Notes: a model not told the origin generated them from the letters alone. A stretch of 64,000 bases of DNA from Tetrahymena thermophila SB210 (GCF_000189635.1 NW_002476202.1:186001-250000); one strand, 5' to 3'. Shown: positions 1 to 14,800, numbered from the stretch's first letter. Numbers and translations: made by a program.

Positions 1-3000
1 AGAACAGGAATTATTGGAGCTACTTCATTGTTCTTAATTTAATTTCTATATTCCTTCAGCTTAGGAGATTAAGAAGTAAATTTTAAATTAAAAATATTTG
101 CAATAAATAAATTTTTTTTTTTTCTATAAAAGACAATATCAAACTCAGATTATTAGAGCTAAGCAAGAATTGTTCATAATGCTATCACATAAGCTATGAG
201 AATTTTAGTTATACACTAAGCTAGAGATGAAAATGTTTCACTTGATATGTTTGGAGAAACTTGTAATAGATCTATGCTCATTTACTCAATTAACTCAAGC
301 TGGATCAGTTTTATCATATACCTCATCTTATTCTTATATCTAGACTAAGTTATTGCCAATGAATTTGGTTAAAGAAAACACTCTCTATTTTTTATTGGAT
401 GTGAGTTGAAAAAAGAAAAATAAATACCAGACAACATTTAAAATTATAGATTTTAATAAGAAAATCCCTTCATTGAAAATGTCGATATCTCTTTAAAAAA
501 ATAAGAGACTGAAAACAGAGTAAAATAAATTTTTAATTCATTCAAGTTATTTTATATATAATTTTAATAATAGACTATTAAAATTTAATGCTTGACGAAA
601 GTGTTCAAAACGGAAGGAGTTGAAAAATGTGCTGTTAATTAGATTAATTTATAACTTTACAGTGGTTAAGTTTTCTCTTTTCTAGGGCATAACGGCGCAG
701 GAAAATCTACAACGATTTCTATGCTAACTGGGATGATACCTCCAACCTAAGGAACAGCTTTAATCAAAGGTCTTGATATAAGAGAGGATATGGATAAAAT
801 TAGAACAATTTTAGGTAAAAAAAATTATTTAAAGACAAAAATAATATTAATATTTTATCAAAAGGTGTTTGCCCATAGCATGATATATTATTTGATTCTT
901 TAACTGTTAAAGAACATCTTTATCTATTTGCTACCTTAAAAGGTATGAGTTATTCTGATATACCTTAAACAGTAGAAAAAATCATTAAGGATGTTGATCT
1001 AGTAGAAAAGACAAACTCTTTAAGCAGCAGTTTATCAGGAGGATAAAAGAGAAAGCTCTCAGTTGCAATAGCTTTTATTGGTAAAAAACTAAAATATTTA
1101 CTAGGCATAAGTTAAATTATTATTTTATCTTTAATAGGTGATAGTGAAGTTGTATTACTAGATGAGCCAACTAGTGGGATGGATGTTTAAGCCAGAAGAC
1201 ATATTTGGGATATGGTTAAGAAGTTTAAATAATAAAAAATAATTATATTGACCACCCATTTTATGGATGAAGCAGATTATCTTGGAGACAGAATAGGAAT
1301 TATTTCAGATGGCTAAATTAAGTGTGTTGGATCAAATATATTTTTAAAAGAAAGATTTGGAAATGGATACAATTTCACTTTTGTAAAAGAGCAAAATAAC
1401 ACTCCTTCTGAACCAATAATTCAATTCATAAAATATTTTATCCCTGAAAGTAGTCTGATTAGCGATTACTCAGCTGAAGTAGCTTTTCAAATTCCTTAAA
1501 AGTACATTCCACAGTTCCCAAACTTATTTGATTAAATTGAAAAGCAAAAAACTAACTTAAAAATAAGATCTTATGGAGTCTCAATAACAACCTTAGAGGA
1601 AGTATTTTTGAAAGTTGCTAGTATGAATGAAAATCATGTAGCATAACCCAAAAGACTAAAAACAAAAAATAATTTAGGAATGTATGAAGATTCAGACTAG
1701 TAAAGTGATTGCGAAAAAATCACAGATCCTTCAACTCTATTTTTAACACATTTTTGGGCTCTTATCAAGAAAAGAATTCACTATTTTAGAAGAGATAAAA
1801 AAGGACTATGTTGCGAATTGATCCTTCCAATTCTTTTAATTGCATTTGGATTATACAAAGCTTACAAAACTAACTTTTTTGACTGGTCAGCCATTGAATT
1901 ATGCCCAGACATATTTTTTGATGAAAATCCGAAAATCTTTTATGGAAGCAACTAACCAATTTCTAGTTATTAAAATATTATAAATAATCTGCAATAATTT
2001 TCTGATACAAGCTATAACTAAATAGGAAATATTAATTCTATCTAAGAATTTGATAACTAACTATTTAATAGAAAAACTACTGAATCTAAATTTGGATATT
2101 TCCTTTCAAATATGTAAGGAAATATATTTTCATACACTGCTTTTATAAATACAGTCAGTCTAGATGGAATTCCGATGGCCATAAACTTGCTAAATAATGC
2201 TATTATCAAATCTATCACAAACAAGCAAATTTAAATAAATGTTACAAATAAGCCACTTGCAACTACATCAAGCACTAAAAAGTAACTATACTTTTTATTA
2301 TTTCTATTTCTTTTATTAATTTTAATTTATATTTATCTATAAATTCTAAATTTTAAATAAATTTATGAATTAAGAAGTATTAAAATTCAATATTTTTAAC
2401 TATTTAAAACAGCTTAGTTGGACTTACTTAAGGCATAAATGTAGCTTTATTCTTTTCGATGGGAATATCATTTATACCTGCAAGTATTATTTCTTATATT
2501 GTAAGAGAGAGAGCCGAACATGTGAAGCATTAGCAGATAGTTAGTGGAGTTTCTCTTAAAGCTTATTGGATTTCTAATTTTGTAATTGATTATATAAAAT
2601 ACTTGATTCCTACAGTTATCAGCTGCTTTCTTGCATTTGCGTTTTAAGTAACTTCTGTAACTGATAATGGAAATTTTGGTTATTTTCTTTTGCTTATTTT
2701 CTTATATGGATTGAGTTTACTTTCTTTAGTCTATGTATTTTCTTTTCTACACTCAGATTATGGCAATGCTTAGGTGATTTAATTCTTCCTCCATTTTATG
2801 TTTGGAGGAGTTGGTGCTGTAATTTTTGCTATTTTGCGCTTTTACGATTCAACTCATAATTTTGCTGTGAAAGTTTCTTGGGTTTTCAGAATATTCCCTA
2901 GTTTTTCTATTTATGATGGATTTACAAATTTGACTGGAAGAAAGTTTACTTAAATTCAAGAAAATCTTAGCCAGCTACCTTCTCCATCTGACTTAGATAT

Positions 3001-4537
3001 AGTTGGTGGCGATATATTATTTTTGATTATTTCTTTCTTTTTATTTATGGCTATTTTAGTTTTTCTTGAAATGTATAGAAACAGAAAATCTGTTTTTAAT
3101 CGTAATTTGGAGTAGAAATATCCTTATGTAAGAACTTCAAATATCGATTCTGATGTAGAAGATGAGATGAATTAAATCCAATATAGCAATCCTAGAAATT
3201 ATACTGTTCTTGTCAAAAATCTTCGTAAAGTTTTCCCACCAACAGGAGGTTCTTCTAAAGAAAAGCCTAAAATCGCTGTAGATAATTTGAATTTTGGTGT
3301 TAAAAGAGGTGATATATTTTGTTTCTTAGGTGTGAACGGTGCTGGTAAAACAACTACTATGCGTATGCTTACTGGTGAAGAAACTATCGGATCAGGTGAA
3401 GCTTATATTTAAGGTTGTAAAATTCCTGAGCAAATTTCAGAAGCCCAATAATATATTGGCTACTGCCCTCAATTTGACGCTTTATTAGATAATTTAACTG
3501 CAAGAGAACACTTAGAGTTGTTTGCTGCAATTAAAGGTATTCCATCAAATGAGAGAGAATAAGCAGTGAATGAAAAATTAGATGAGCTAAATCTTAGAAA
3601 GTTCGAGAATGTTGTTTCAAGAACCTATTCTGGTGGTAACAAGAGAAAATTAAGTGTAGCTATTGCTATGCTTGGAAATCCTCCTATTGCATTTCTAGAT
3701 GAACCTTCAACAGGTATGGATCCAGGGAATCGTCGCTTTATGTGGAATGTAATTAGCGATATAGCAACAAATAGAAAGAAAACTTCAATTATTTTGACCA
3801 CTCATTCAATGGAGGAAGCTGAGGCATTAGGAACAAAAGTAGGTATAGTGGTTGGTGGAAATTTCAAATGCATGGGAAGTATACAGCATTTAAAGAGTAA
3901 GTTTGGCAAAGGGTATGAAGTGTCTATGAAAACCTATATACCAACGATATAAATGTTATCATAACTTGTTAATCATGCTAACCTTAATACATTAATATTT
4001 AAATAAAATTTGCAATAAACATTAAGCTTCTTAAATTGTAGCTATTTTTATAATCAGATAAGTGAAAATGGATTTGCTTCTTCTATTTATAACTAATTGA
4101 ACTCTAAAAAATAAACTGGTATAGAGCTTTCCCTCATTGTTGAAGCTATTTATAATTTTAATGTCTAAAAGAATATAAAGTAATTTTTTTAGATAAACTT
4201 TGAAGGATATGAAGTACTTGAAAGTCTTAATAATTACATAAAATTGAGAGTAGATTCTAAATAGACTCTAGGCTATTTATTTGGAATTATGAACTTACAC
4301 CAGCATGAGCTTTAAGTATCTTCATACACTATATGCTAAACCTCACTAGAACAAATCTTTAATGATATTGCGAATTCCTAAGAAGGTTAAAATAAAGATA
4401 ATTAACCTATAAATATTTATAATATGCAAAATAATCAAATGTAAGAAATGGATGTTATAAATAAATAAAACCAGATACCAATAGACTTAAAAAATATACA
4501 AATTAGATCCTAACAATTTAATAGGTAAAATAAATGA
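1..4537 (+). CDS. ABCA-subfamily ABC transporter, 5' end outside the window
   Basis: This is an ATP-driven membrane (probably lipid-type) transporter of the ABCA class. The first part of the gene lies left of the window. Exons read as 1-75, 133-519, 574-814, 865-1080, 1138-2281 and 2413-4537, together exactly 1,396 codons ending at TGA 4535-4537. In order, it holds the end of transmembrane domain 1, then NBD1 with Walker [10 protein letters not shown], signature SGGQKRKLS and Walker [14 protein letters not shown] second transmembrane domain with a large loop follows, then NBD2 with Walker [11 protein letters not shown], signature SGGNKRKLS, Walker [13 protein letters not shown] and H-loop TTHSMEEAE. 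The C-terminus has the ABCA-like SSYTICQTSLEQIF motif. All catalytic motifs look intact. Three introns (57, 54 and 57 nt) are multiples of three without TGA. The subfamily call is firm. The substrate cannot be told from sequence. Confidence 0.95.
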
Positions 4538-5398
4538 GATTTAAAAAACTCTAGTACCTAATTTAAATTTTTATTTTTTGTATGAGAATAATTTAATTTT
4601 TGTTACATTTGAAGGAAAAAAAAATTAAATTTCTTCTTCGTATTTTTTTGATTATTTTTATAAATAAACTATGATTTAAATGTTTTTTTGATATTAATAA
4701 ATAAGTAAATTATTTTAAAAATATCAATTTTACAACTTTAAGCTATTTTATTGATTAATTTTTTTAATTTATTGTTTTCAATAATTCTTTTAATTTTTTG
4801 AAATACTTTAAATACTCATTCGTTGAGATACTATTTAATTAAAATCTTTTTATTTATTTTAAAAATATTTTTTTGATAATAAGATCTTGAAGAGCTTAAA
4901 AGTATTTGAAAATCAAGGGTCTTAACTGATGCTAACAAAAAGTTAGGTCTTATATAATTTAAAAAATACTTGATATCTATCTAACTTTAAATATCTAAAT
5001 TATTAAAATTTCAATATTAAAAAATAATTATCTTTTAACTAAAAAAATATGCCTTAAAAAAATTAATTTAAGAAATGAATTAATTAATTTATTTGAATCA
5101 AATTATTTTTGTAGTAAATACTTAATTATGTATATAAAAAATACTTTAATTAATAGTGAGTAAGATATATTGATCTCATCATTATAAAAAAAAAATTTAA
5201 ATTCTGTGTTTAATAAAATAATTTTAACTAAAATTTTAAAAACAGTAACTACAATATGTGAATTTTTTTCATCAAGCAATAGCAATAGATATATATCTAT
5301 TTTATTACTACTTTTTACATTTTATAAAATTTTATTTAATTAATTTGAGATAGTTTTATTTATAGTTAATTCAATGGTAATTTTAGTTTGGATTTGTA
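4538..5398. other. Convergent AT-rich 3' spacer
   Basis: This spacer separates the 3' ends of the ABC transporter (+) and the Q/N-rich gene (-). It is almost pure A/T. A 60-codon antisense reading at 5103-5285 has no domain features and is taken as chance. I see no gene, RNA or repeat here. Confidence 0.6.
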
Positions 5399-8300
5399 TC
5401 ATAGTTATTTTGTCTATTTTTAGCTATTTTAATTCAAATTAAATTACTTTTAGTCTCTCATCTAAATATTTGTAAGAATTTAATCCTAAATATATCCATT
5501 TTGGCTCTGCTAATATCTAATTACAGGTGAAAATTATTATTTCTTTGAGAAATTTTACTACTGAAGATCTGATTGCTATATCATTTGATTATTACCTGCA
5601 TAATTATTCATTAAAACTTTTGTGTAAGGGTTGAAATTTTAGTTAAGATTATTATTACTGTAATTTTATATAACGGTTGGAGTTTTAGAACCATTAGCGT
5701 TACTTATTTTTTTATTGATATTATTGCCACTATTGTTATTGTGTCCTTAGGCGCTTTAGACTCTTGCTGTACTGCTTCCATTTTATTTTTACTCATTAAT
5801 GATCATTTCTTTCTAGTATTATGAGACTTAATTATATCCAGGTCTATCTGTTTGTTGCAAGTAAAGTTGTTAATCATTTTGAGTTTGTAAATATTATTAT
5901 TATATGTTTTAATATTAATTATTTTTAGGAAAAATTTATTAACCTATTCCACTGTTATTCATTTCAGTGATTCGTGTATTCATAGTACCCTTAGTTTGAT
6001 TCCAAAAAACATTAGTATTTAAGTTACCAGTATATTAAACAGCAGATACATCACTTTTAGTTTTTGTGTGGCCTTACGTAGTTAGTTAATTAGTAGATTT
6101 ATAATTTAGCTTGTTTGTATTGTTACGAAGTTCATTAATTTATTATTGCAAATATTACTCATATTAAGAGCTTTTCTTATGTGGTTTATTAAAGTTTGTT
6201 TATATTTCAGACATTTTATTAATTTGACTTTTTGTATTTTGTTTTAATTATTATTGCTAATACATTTATATTTGTTATTGTACTTAACTATTTTTTTTTA
6301 CATTTTAAGCATAATGAGTCCTATCAGTTAAAAATCCTGCTACTGGATTTTGAGCTTGATTATTATTTTTTTAATTGTTTATTAAGTATTCATAATTATT
6401 AATCTCGGTAGGTTGAATTATATTTATATCAGTATTTAATGTACCACCAGTATAGTTGAAGTTTGGATTTGTGTTTATATTTGAAACAACAGTTGACCCT
6501 CTGAGGCCACTTGGGTAAGCCTAACTGCTGTTGCTGATTAGGTTATTAAGGATAATATTTGAATTCAAAATTATGTTTTCTTAATGATTCTTACCATTAT
6601 ATTCTGTCATTAGAATAGTTGCTGCATTGTTATTTTATAAAGTGTATTACTTGCTACTATTAACACGAGACAAGATACTTTAGTTAGATTTTTATTAAAA
6701 TTAATATTAATTTTTGGCTAGTCCATCAATACCTTTTGTTGAATTATTTCTTGAGTGATGAGTTGAGTAGGATTTTTACATTTTCTTATTTACATTTTGA
6801 CCTTACTTTGTATTATTTTAAGCTACTTTATTACTGTTGCTGTTAGTGCTTCCTCCTATATTGCTGCTGGAGTTCTGCTTATTAAGACGACTTGTATCAG
6901 CTCTTTTCTTTTCTTCTAGTTATCTATTCGAACTGAGCAAGGGCTGCTAGTCGTTACTGCAGCTATTTCTTTATTGGAGAAGTGTTAAATTTAAGTTCAG
7001 CTTCTTAGGAATGGTTCTATCTTCAGCCAAGTTATTAGATAGCAAAGTTGAAATTAAACCTTCATTTTATTTATTATTATTCTATTGGTTTTCATTTACG
7101 ATATTAAGCAAAGCTGAATTATTTGGTTGTAAATCATTATTATTTCTTGAAGATTCGTTATGACTCATTTTAAGATTAGAATTATCTCTGCTATTTGGCA
7201 TAAAAGAAGTTCTGTTAGATAGCGAAGCTATTTTAGAAACTCCAGTTCCGTTACCAGTGATACCTGTAGAGTTTTTACCCAACCCGTTTGATGATGAAGT
7301 GCAATTATTATTCTAAATACCATGCGATATTCCAACAGATTTTATGTATGGTGATGCTTTACAATTTATAGAAGAAGGAGAACCTGAATTCAATTATGAA
7401 GATTGTATTAATTAGTTTCCACTGACTTACTGATTAGAATAAGTAAGATGGTTATGGTAAGATTTGTGCCTTCCTTTCAATATGTATGTTGTGGGGCCAT
7501 TAAAAGCTTAAGGAGATTACTATCCAGTAGAATCAATTATATCTCGGCTGTTCATGATGGCTTTGTGAATTTTAGAATTTTCTTTATTTGAATCTAAACC
7601 ACATAAACCTAATTGCTGTTGCTTTTTTTATAATTAGAAATACAAATTTTTTAATTCTTCAGTACCCTCATGAGATTTTGTCGCCTATGTTTTTGCTATA
7701 TTTAATTCTTATGAATAAATAAGCTGCTTTTGTAAAATAGGATTAGCTAGTAGCTAGGAGTGGGAACCTACAGGTGAGCACTATGGAGAAACATTTTTAG
7801 ATTAGTTGCGACTAGCATGAAGTCTTTCGCTATTCATTATTTGAAGGGAGGGATTATCATAAATCTTTTTTTAATAATTATTTATGATGCGGTTTTCAAA
7901 TTTATTTTAAGGAGAGGTGCTGCGAGCATATTGAGGTTTTTAAGAAGGAGAATACTGCTGTATTTTGATATCTTCTTACTTATTATTTCGTGTAGTATAA
8001 AGAGGATTGTTGTTATTATTATGAAGCTGTTGCTACCCGTATGTGCCGCTTTGTTATACTGAATCTGACCTCTTACCCTGCAACTTAGTTTAGTTTTGGG
8101 GAGTTAGTTTTCCATGAAGCTGTGAATTTTATGTAATTAATTTATTTGGAATTTATTCTTACTACAATAAAACAGTAGAAGCCAAATTTAATTTAGGAAT
8201 ATTAGGGTGTTTAAAAGCAGCTTCTGTCTTTTAATTTTTATTTTATTGTAATTATTAATTTATATCATTATGTGAATTATTTAAAATTATATTGGGAGAC

Positions 8301-10153
8301 TAATTTTGGAATAAAGGTTGAGAGTGAGTTGGACTGAGTTAGCCATTAAAAGTATTTAAGATATCGTTGTTTTAGCTCTAAAAAATATTAGATTGCTTTT
8401 ATTTACTCACAAATAATTTTTTTAGGAGCTCCTTTTCTTATTACTTTGATATAGAATTGGTTTTAGATGAATTAAGCTTTTTCATTTATTCAAGCTGCTG
8501 TGATTTATTTCTTTTAAGTTCTAGTGTCAATTTTTGTGACTGACTACCATGCTAAAGATTTCTGTCAGTTGAACTACCGATATTAAGTTAATCTTAGTCT
8601 AGCAATAGCTAAGAAACGGGCTGGTTATTAATTAGATGTTATTATTCAGGTGTCTTTGAATAATTCTTTTGTGATGTAATCAATTTATTGATGAGGATAT
8701 CTTTCTTTAAATTAATTTATTCTTGTATTTTTTACTGTATTACTTTTGATTTAGTATCCAGTTCACTTGTATTTGGTGCGTTATGAAATGTATGACTAGG
8801 AGGACGGTTTTAAATATTTTATTAGTTATTTTATAATTAATTTACACTACTTATTTGATTGCTTTTAGTCTAGGCTGTGCTATTATTTTTTGATTAATTG
8901 GAGTTAGAAAAATTTTAAATATTTTGCTAAATAACATTTTAAGTATTTAATTAAGCTAAATTCTATGTATTTTAATTTGTTGAATTATTTAATTATTTAG
9001 AAGATATTTATTTTGTTGGTAAAGTATTTTTTGCTTTTTCTTATAGATTTTCTAATATTCCACCTTAAAAATTTTTTGGCTGATGAGGCTGGTTCATTTA
9101 CAAATTCTAGCTCTATGCAGGAAGACTAACTTAAATAGACTAAAGCTAGTAAGTTTAATTGTCTTATTGCTTGGCTGATACTTTTCTTTTATTATTTTAG
9201 ACAGGTTTTTGATTGCAAAACTGCAAAAATTTGCTTAAATTTCCAAAACTGTTGTGTTCTCCATGGTTAGTGTTTAAGCTTGAAATAGTGCAAATACTGC
9301 TGTTAAGCATTTGCGAATTTTATTAATTTATAATTTAACCTAATTTAATATTTAAGTCATTAATAGTTCTGCAACTTTAATTAATTGCATGCTAACTTTT
9401 TGGATTACTCGAAATAAATTATTGGCTCTTTTAATTAATTTATTTATTCTATGTAGATATTAGCTTTTGCTCTTCTATCTGTTTATTGATTGAGTAATTC
9501 ATTAAAAAGCTATCTAAGGGTGCAAGCAACCTTTCCATAGAAACTTCAGTTTATAAAACAATGTTCTCGTTGCCTTTCTTTTGATTTTATGCATCTGTAG
9601 GATTATTGTAAGTAGGGTTTGGTTGTCCAGATTCAGGACCATTTGTTGCGATTCAAGTTTACACCTTATCTTCAGCACAACCATTTTCCAATTACTGCTA
9701 ATTTAAATTTTATTAATTTTTCTACTACTATTGTTGTTGTTGCATTTGCAGCATACGTGTAATTTTTACATATTTTATTTTACGCTACTTATCGTGATAG
9801 TAATTCATAATGTGACAAAGGGGTTCCATAAACATGCGAGGAATGTCATTGTGGAATTTATAATATTCTGTTAGATAGGTTATTTTTTTATCGTAAAGCA
9901 CAATTTTGTAGAACTCTTGGAAATATTATTCTGTATCATCATCAAACTGACAAAAATCTTTGTAGCGAATCCAGCTTCTGGTATTTTCCTATCTGAAAAG
10001 AATTTCGTTGACTTCACGAGTATAGTAATAATTTTAGCTTGAAGAATATTTTTCGTATAAATTTTTATTAATCTATCTATAAATATCATAATATCCTCCA
10101 TCTGCTTTGGAAAATTTTGTATACTATTTATTACTGTTAGAATTAATACTCAT
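5399..10153 (-). CDS. Large Q/N-rich protein with conserved-looking N-terminus and an in-frame TGA
   Basis: The function is unknown. The start at 10153 is the first ATG after an in-frame TGA two codons upstream. One frame runs 1,585 codons to TGA 5399-5401 with no intron needed, except for a TGA at 9653-9655 (codon 167). Residues 1-135 are non-repetitive and rich in aromatic and charged residues (for example VNEILFRQENTRSW, EYYKFHNDIPRMFM, NYYHDKQRKIKYVKI). This looks like a folded N-terminal domain resembling ciliate proteins of unknown function, a resemblance recalled from memory only. From about residue 140 onward the chain is Gln/Asn/Ser-rich, with islands such as TYILKGRHKSYHNH. Coding-type composition on both sides of the TGA argues for one gene. 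A cryptic intron, readthrough, a recent nonsense change or a sequence error are all possible. Confidence 0.75.
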
Positions 10154-11898
10154 TCTTCAAATTAATATGAAAGTTATTCCTACTTTATTTAAATGAAATT
10201 ATATGCAAATATGCGATGTTATTTCACCTTCCAGCTTTATAGTTCAATATTGTTAGCTTGATCCTATTCTTTCCCTATGTGGAATCTTAGAAGATTATTT
10301 TATTCTTAACCTTTTTAGAATTACTATTTCTCTCTCAAATATGAAATTGAAAAAGCTTATTGAATTTACCTAATATTTGTTATTTGATTGACTCTATTTA
10401 ATTTATTAGGTGAATTTTGTGTTTAAAAGTTATTTTTTAATTATCAAATTTTTTTGTTTTTGTTATTTATGTTTTCTTATTTAGATTTGATATATCTTCA
10501 AATTAATTAAGTGACTTATTTATTTAATTTTTGGTTGTTAGGTAAAAAGCTTAACAAACAAACAAATACTCTACTTTCCTTGTTTTCTTTGAATGGTTAT
10601 TTGATTTTGATGATTTATTGAAATTTATTTAAAATGATAAAGTACATTTTTGTTATTCTTCATGTCGTTATTATTAGGAAGAAGAACCTTTAAAATAAAT
10701 AATAAATATAATGTTGAGTCACCAATTTAATATAAACAAAATTAAGCTTATTAATTATTATATTCCTAAAGTAATTTAAATCTGAATAAATAATATCTCT
10801 CATATTCAAATAACTTAACCTTTTTTTCTATAAATAAATCCTCTAACAGAAATTATTTAAAAACGATACCATATTTAATTTATTTAAAATATTTTTTTTT
10901 TGTTAATTACATATAAAAAATTACATACTACTAGTTTATTTATAAATAAATCATAATATAATAAACATTATTATTTTTAAATATGTTGAAAATTTTAATT
11001 CGCCAATACTTGATCATATTAAAGTGTTTAATATTGTTAGTAATAATATATATATCAAAAATTAAATGAAGTTTGTTATTATATAAATTCTAGATTCAAA
11101 TTAAGAATAATTGTTAGTTAATATACAAATTTATGTATTGAAAAATAGTTTCAAAATAAATTATTTGTAAATGTAAACCTTACTTTTAAATAATGATTAT
11201 TTTTACAAAGTTACAACAATGAGAAAATATAACAAAATTATAAATTAAAATGTCTAATTAATTTTTTCTCTTTAATTTATATAAATAAAAACTGTTTTAT
11301 TATTTTATATTACACAAATATAATTAGTCTATCCAAAAAAAGTTGGTAGAAATTTAATAAAAATAGCTTCATTAAAATTAAATTAATATTCTAATAATAC
11401 TAAATTACTTTTTTTGAGGAAAATAATTTCAAATTATAGTAGAGATATTGTATTTTTTTTTAACTTATTAGATTAACAATATAAATAATTTTAAATAACA
11501 TTTATTATGAAGGTTGATATATAGAAAAATTAAAAAGCAATTATAAATAAATCAATGATCTATTAAAAATGATTCAATAACATATCTCATTCATTAATTT
11601 AGTAATTTATGTTTATTAAATCTAACAAATGAAACAAAACTCTTTTGATAATTAATAATATCGATGTAATTCCATATGAATTTATTAAATATTTATGTTA
11701 GTGGTAATAGTAAATGCAATTAATTAATTAGTTCATAATTAAAATAATTTGATGCATTTTTTATATTTTCATTAATTTTTTCATTGAATTAGCAATTTTA
11801 ATAACAATAATTGATAAAATACACGCCCTTGACTAGCTTTTAATCTTTATCTAGTGATAAATTTTGTATACAGTTGAATTTGATGCAAATCAATTTCA
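10154..11898. other. Divergent promoter-containing spacer
   Basis: This stretch of 1.7 kb lies between two divergently transcribed genes and must hold both promoters. The left 500 bp is slightly less AT-rich than the rest and may be 5' leader of the left gene. I found no convincing reading frame, RNA gene or repeat in it. Confidence 0.5.
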
Positions 11899-14800
11899 AT
11901 GGAAACTACTTAGCAAATTTAAAATGTTTAAACAAAATAGGTTGAAAGTATATAAAAGTTAATTATTCCTAAGATAGACATAAGTGGATTATCTCTAGAT
12001 CATTCGAAATCTTAGTAAATACAAAAGAATCTAAGACAAAAATCTGATAGTAGCTAAAATAAATCTCCATTAAGCAATACTCTCAGTAAAAATGATGACT
12101 TAAAGAAAAGGCTGTTGAAATACCCATCAAATGACTTAATCTCAAAGAATGAGTTATAGAACAGTTAAATTCATTCAAATTTTGAAAATGATATTTCTGG
12201 TTCATAGACTCAGAGTCCTTTGGATGTAAAAAAATCTGGCTGCAATTTGCTAAAAGATTAAATAATTGAATAAAAAAGACATAATATAAAAGAGCAAATT
12301 ATTCGCTAATTAACTTAACAACAATAAGTAGTAAGTGAAAAATATAGTAAAAATAATTCGGTTTAAGATAGCAATGATGGAAATCAAGATATCTCCCCAA
12401 AAGCTTTAAATTTAAACTAATTCTTGCTTAGAAAAGACTAGTATATTGAGTAGAAAAGAAACTAGGTTAAGTAGAAATTGGCTGAAATAGGATTGGAAGA
12501 AACAAAAAAAAATTTAGTTTAAAATATTAAGAGACAAAAATTATTTTAGAACAAGTAAAGATAAAATGAAAGCATAAAAATTAATAATATTGATATAAAA
12601 TCAAATATGTCAAATAGAAATGCATAAATTAAGCTTGGAATTGGTAAGATAACTTAGAGCAGAAATAGTTCAATGATGGAAAATTCAAAATTGCTTTCTG
12701 TAAATAATACCTCAATAAACACACTAAAAAAATAGAGTATATCTTTAAATGGAAGTTTAGAAGATTAGTTTGACTAAGAGTAAAATAAATTGAAAAAAAC
12801 TACTAAAGAAATATACTTTTCTAGTGTAATTGATCCTATTGTTGGAAGCTAAAGTGAAAGTACATAGAATTGTAATTAGATACCTATAAGAAAGAGAATT
12901 CCTAATATAACAGCTGATCCTTATATGAACTAAGCTTTAGGAATTTTAATGAACAAAACAAAAGAGTAAAGAAATGGAGAAGATATTCAAAATATAATGA
13001 GAGCAACTAAACAAATACCTTTCTTTAACAAAATAGAATCAAAGGTTTTGCTTTTTTAAAGCTTATGCAAAGCAATGTAGTACCAATATATACCTAAAGG
13101 AGGAATAGTTTTTTTTTATGGAGACTTTCCTGATCGCTTTTATATTACATTAAAGGGAAAAGTCTCAATTCTTATACCAAAAAAACCCGAAGAAATCCAT
13201 AAAGAAGATTAAGTGGCAAAAGAGCTTAAATCAACTTAATAACTTATTTATACGATCCATAAAAGACTTTTGTATCGATCACTGCACAGAGCTTACAAAA
13301 GGCTTTGCAATATTTTGTATTTCGTTTTAATTGTTAAAGTCAAAGCAAACATTCTTCAAAAAATTCCTACCCAATAAAATTTTACAAAATCAAGAATTGA
13401 TTTCACTCTCAATTCTCTAGCTGAGGAGGGAGAGAATCTAGAAAGTGAAGATGATTCATAAGAATCTTTGACTGAATTAAATAATAATTCGATAGTAATT
13501 TAAAATACCTAAAGTAAAGAGTAATTACGTTAAAAATCTAAAGTAGAGCTTGGTTAAGTTAATATTGAAAAAGAATTAGATAAAGCAATGTAAATTATCC
13601 GTTCATAAAACTCAGAGAAGAAGATTATGTTTAAACAGATGCATGCTTAAAGGTAATAAATTAAAATAATTTATTGATTATTTCAAAATCACTTAATTTT
13701 TCTATTGAAAAATTCAAATAATCTAATTTTATTTTGCTATTTTAAATGCAAATATTTAAATATATCTTAATATTTTAATGAATTTTTAAAAAAGATCAAG
13801 TTAAAAAATAGATACATCAAAGGCAAAGAATAGTTTTATGGACTTAAGCTAATCATCATATAGAAATATATAAGTGAATAATTAAGATTAAAAATAATCA
13901 ATTTTAAATACATAAAGAAGCAGCAATTTGAATAACAGTGTAAATATTGACAGAAAATAAGTATAATTTGAAGTGAATAATTCAATAGAATAAAATGTTT
14001 AAAGAGTATACAGCATCCCTTAAAACTCTGCTAGAGGATAGAATTCAGATAGAGGTTAAATAGATCCTAATTTAATTGAAGCAAATACTAATAATTTTAC
14101 GATGCAAAACCAATAAATTAAAAAAAAATATTAACCTATATTACCAGCTTAAAGTTACTATGAAATAAATAATTATTAAAACTAAAATTTTAAAAAAGAT
14201 TAATAAATTTAATCATATTAAGTTAGTATTCTTTAAGAAGATTCTTCATATTCTGTTTTATAAAAGAATTAAAATGATATTTATAACCACCATGATTAAG
14301 AAAAATTTGAAGAGAAAGAATTTCGATAACCTGTGGAGAAGTTCAAAGATTTGTTGATAAATAAAATGGTTTAAGATGAATCATCTGACCCCATGTATAA
14401 TTCTAATTAATTATATATAGCAAAGCTAGATAAAGATATGAAAGAAATTAGAAGACCTAGCTAATTGAATATAAATTTAGCTCCTTAAGTAGAAAATGTT
14501 CAACTCGCTCAAAAGTTATAAAATATTTCTCATAAAGTTGGAAGAAGGAGAAGTGTATTGAAAGGAGCTATTGATGCTTTTGTTACAAATAGCAGTAGTT
14601 CAAGTACTTACAAAATGTATTAAGAGCAAAAGAAGGTAATTGAATAGCAAATAAAAGGGCTTGATTTGGAAAAACTTGAAAACGGAGCTCATTTTTTTGT
14701 TAATAACACATTTAAGTACAATCATGCATTTACATCAGGAGATGGATTAGTTTTCGGAGAATTAGGTATCCTCAATAAAAAACCTAGGTATAATTTACTA

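Noticed and set aside
7817-8062. 81-codon plus-strand ORF
   Set aside because: It is antisense to the Q/N-rich gene, arising from reverse-complemented Gln/Asn codons, and has no features of its own.
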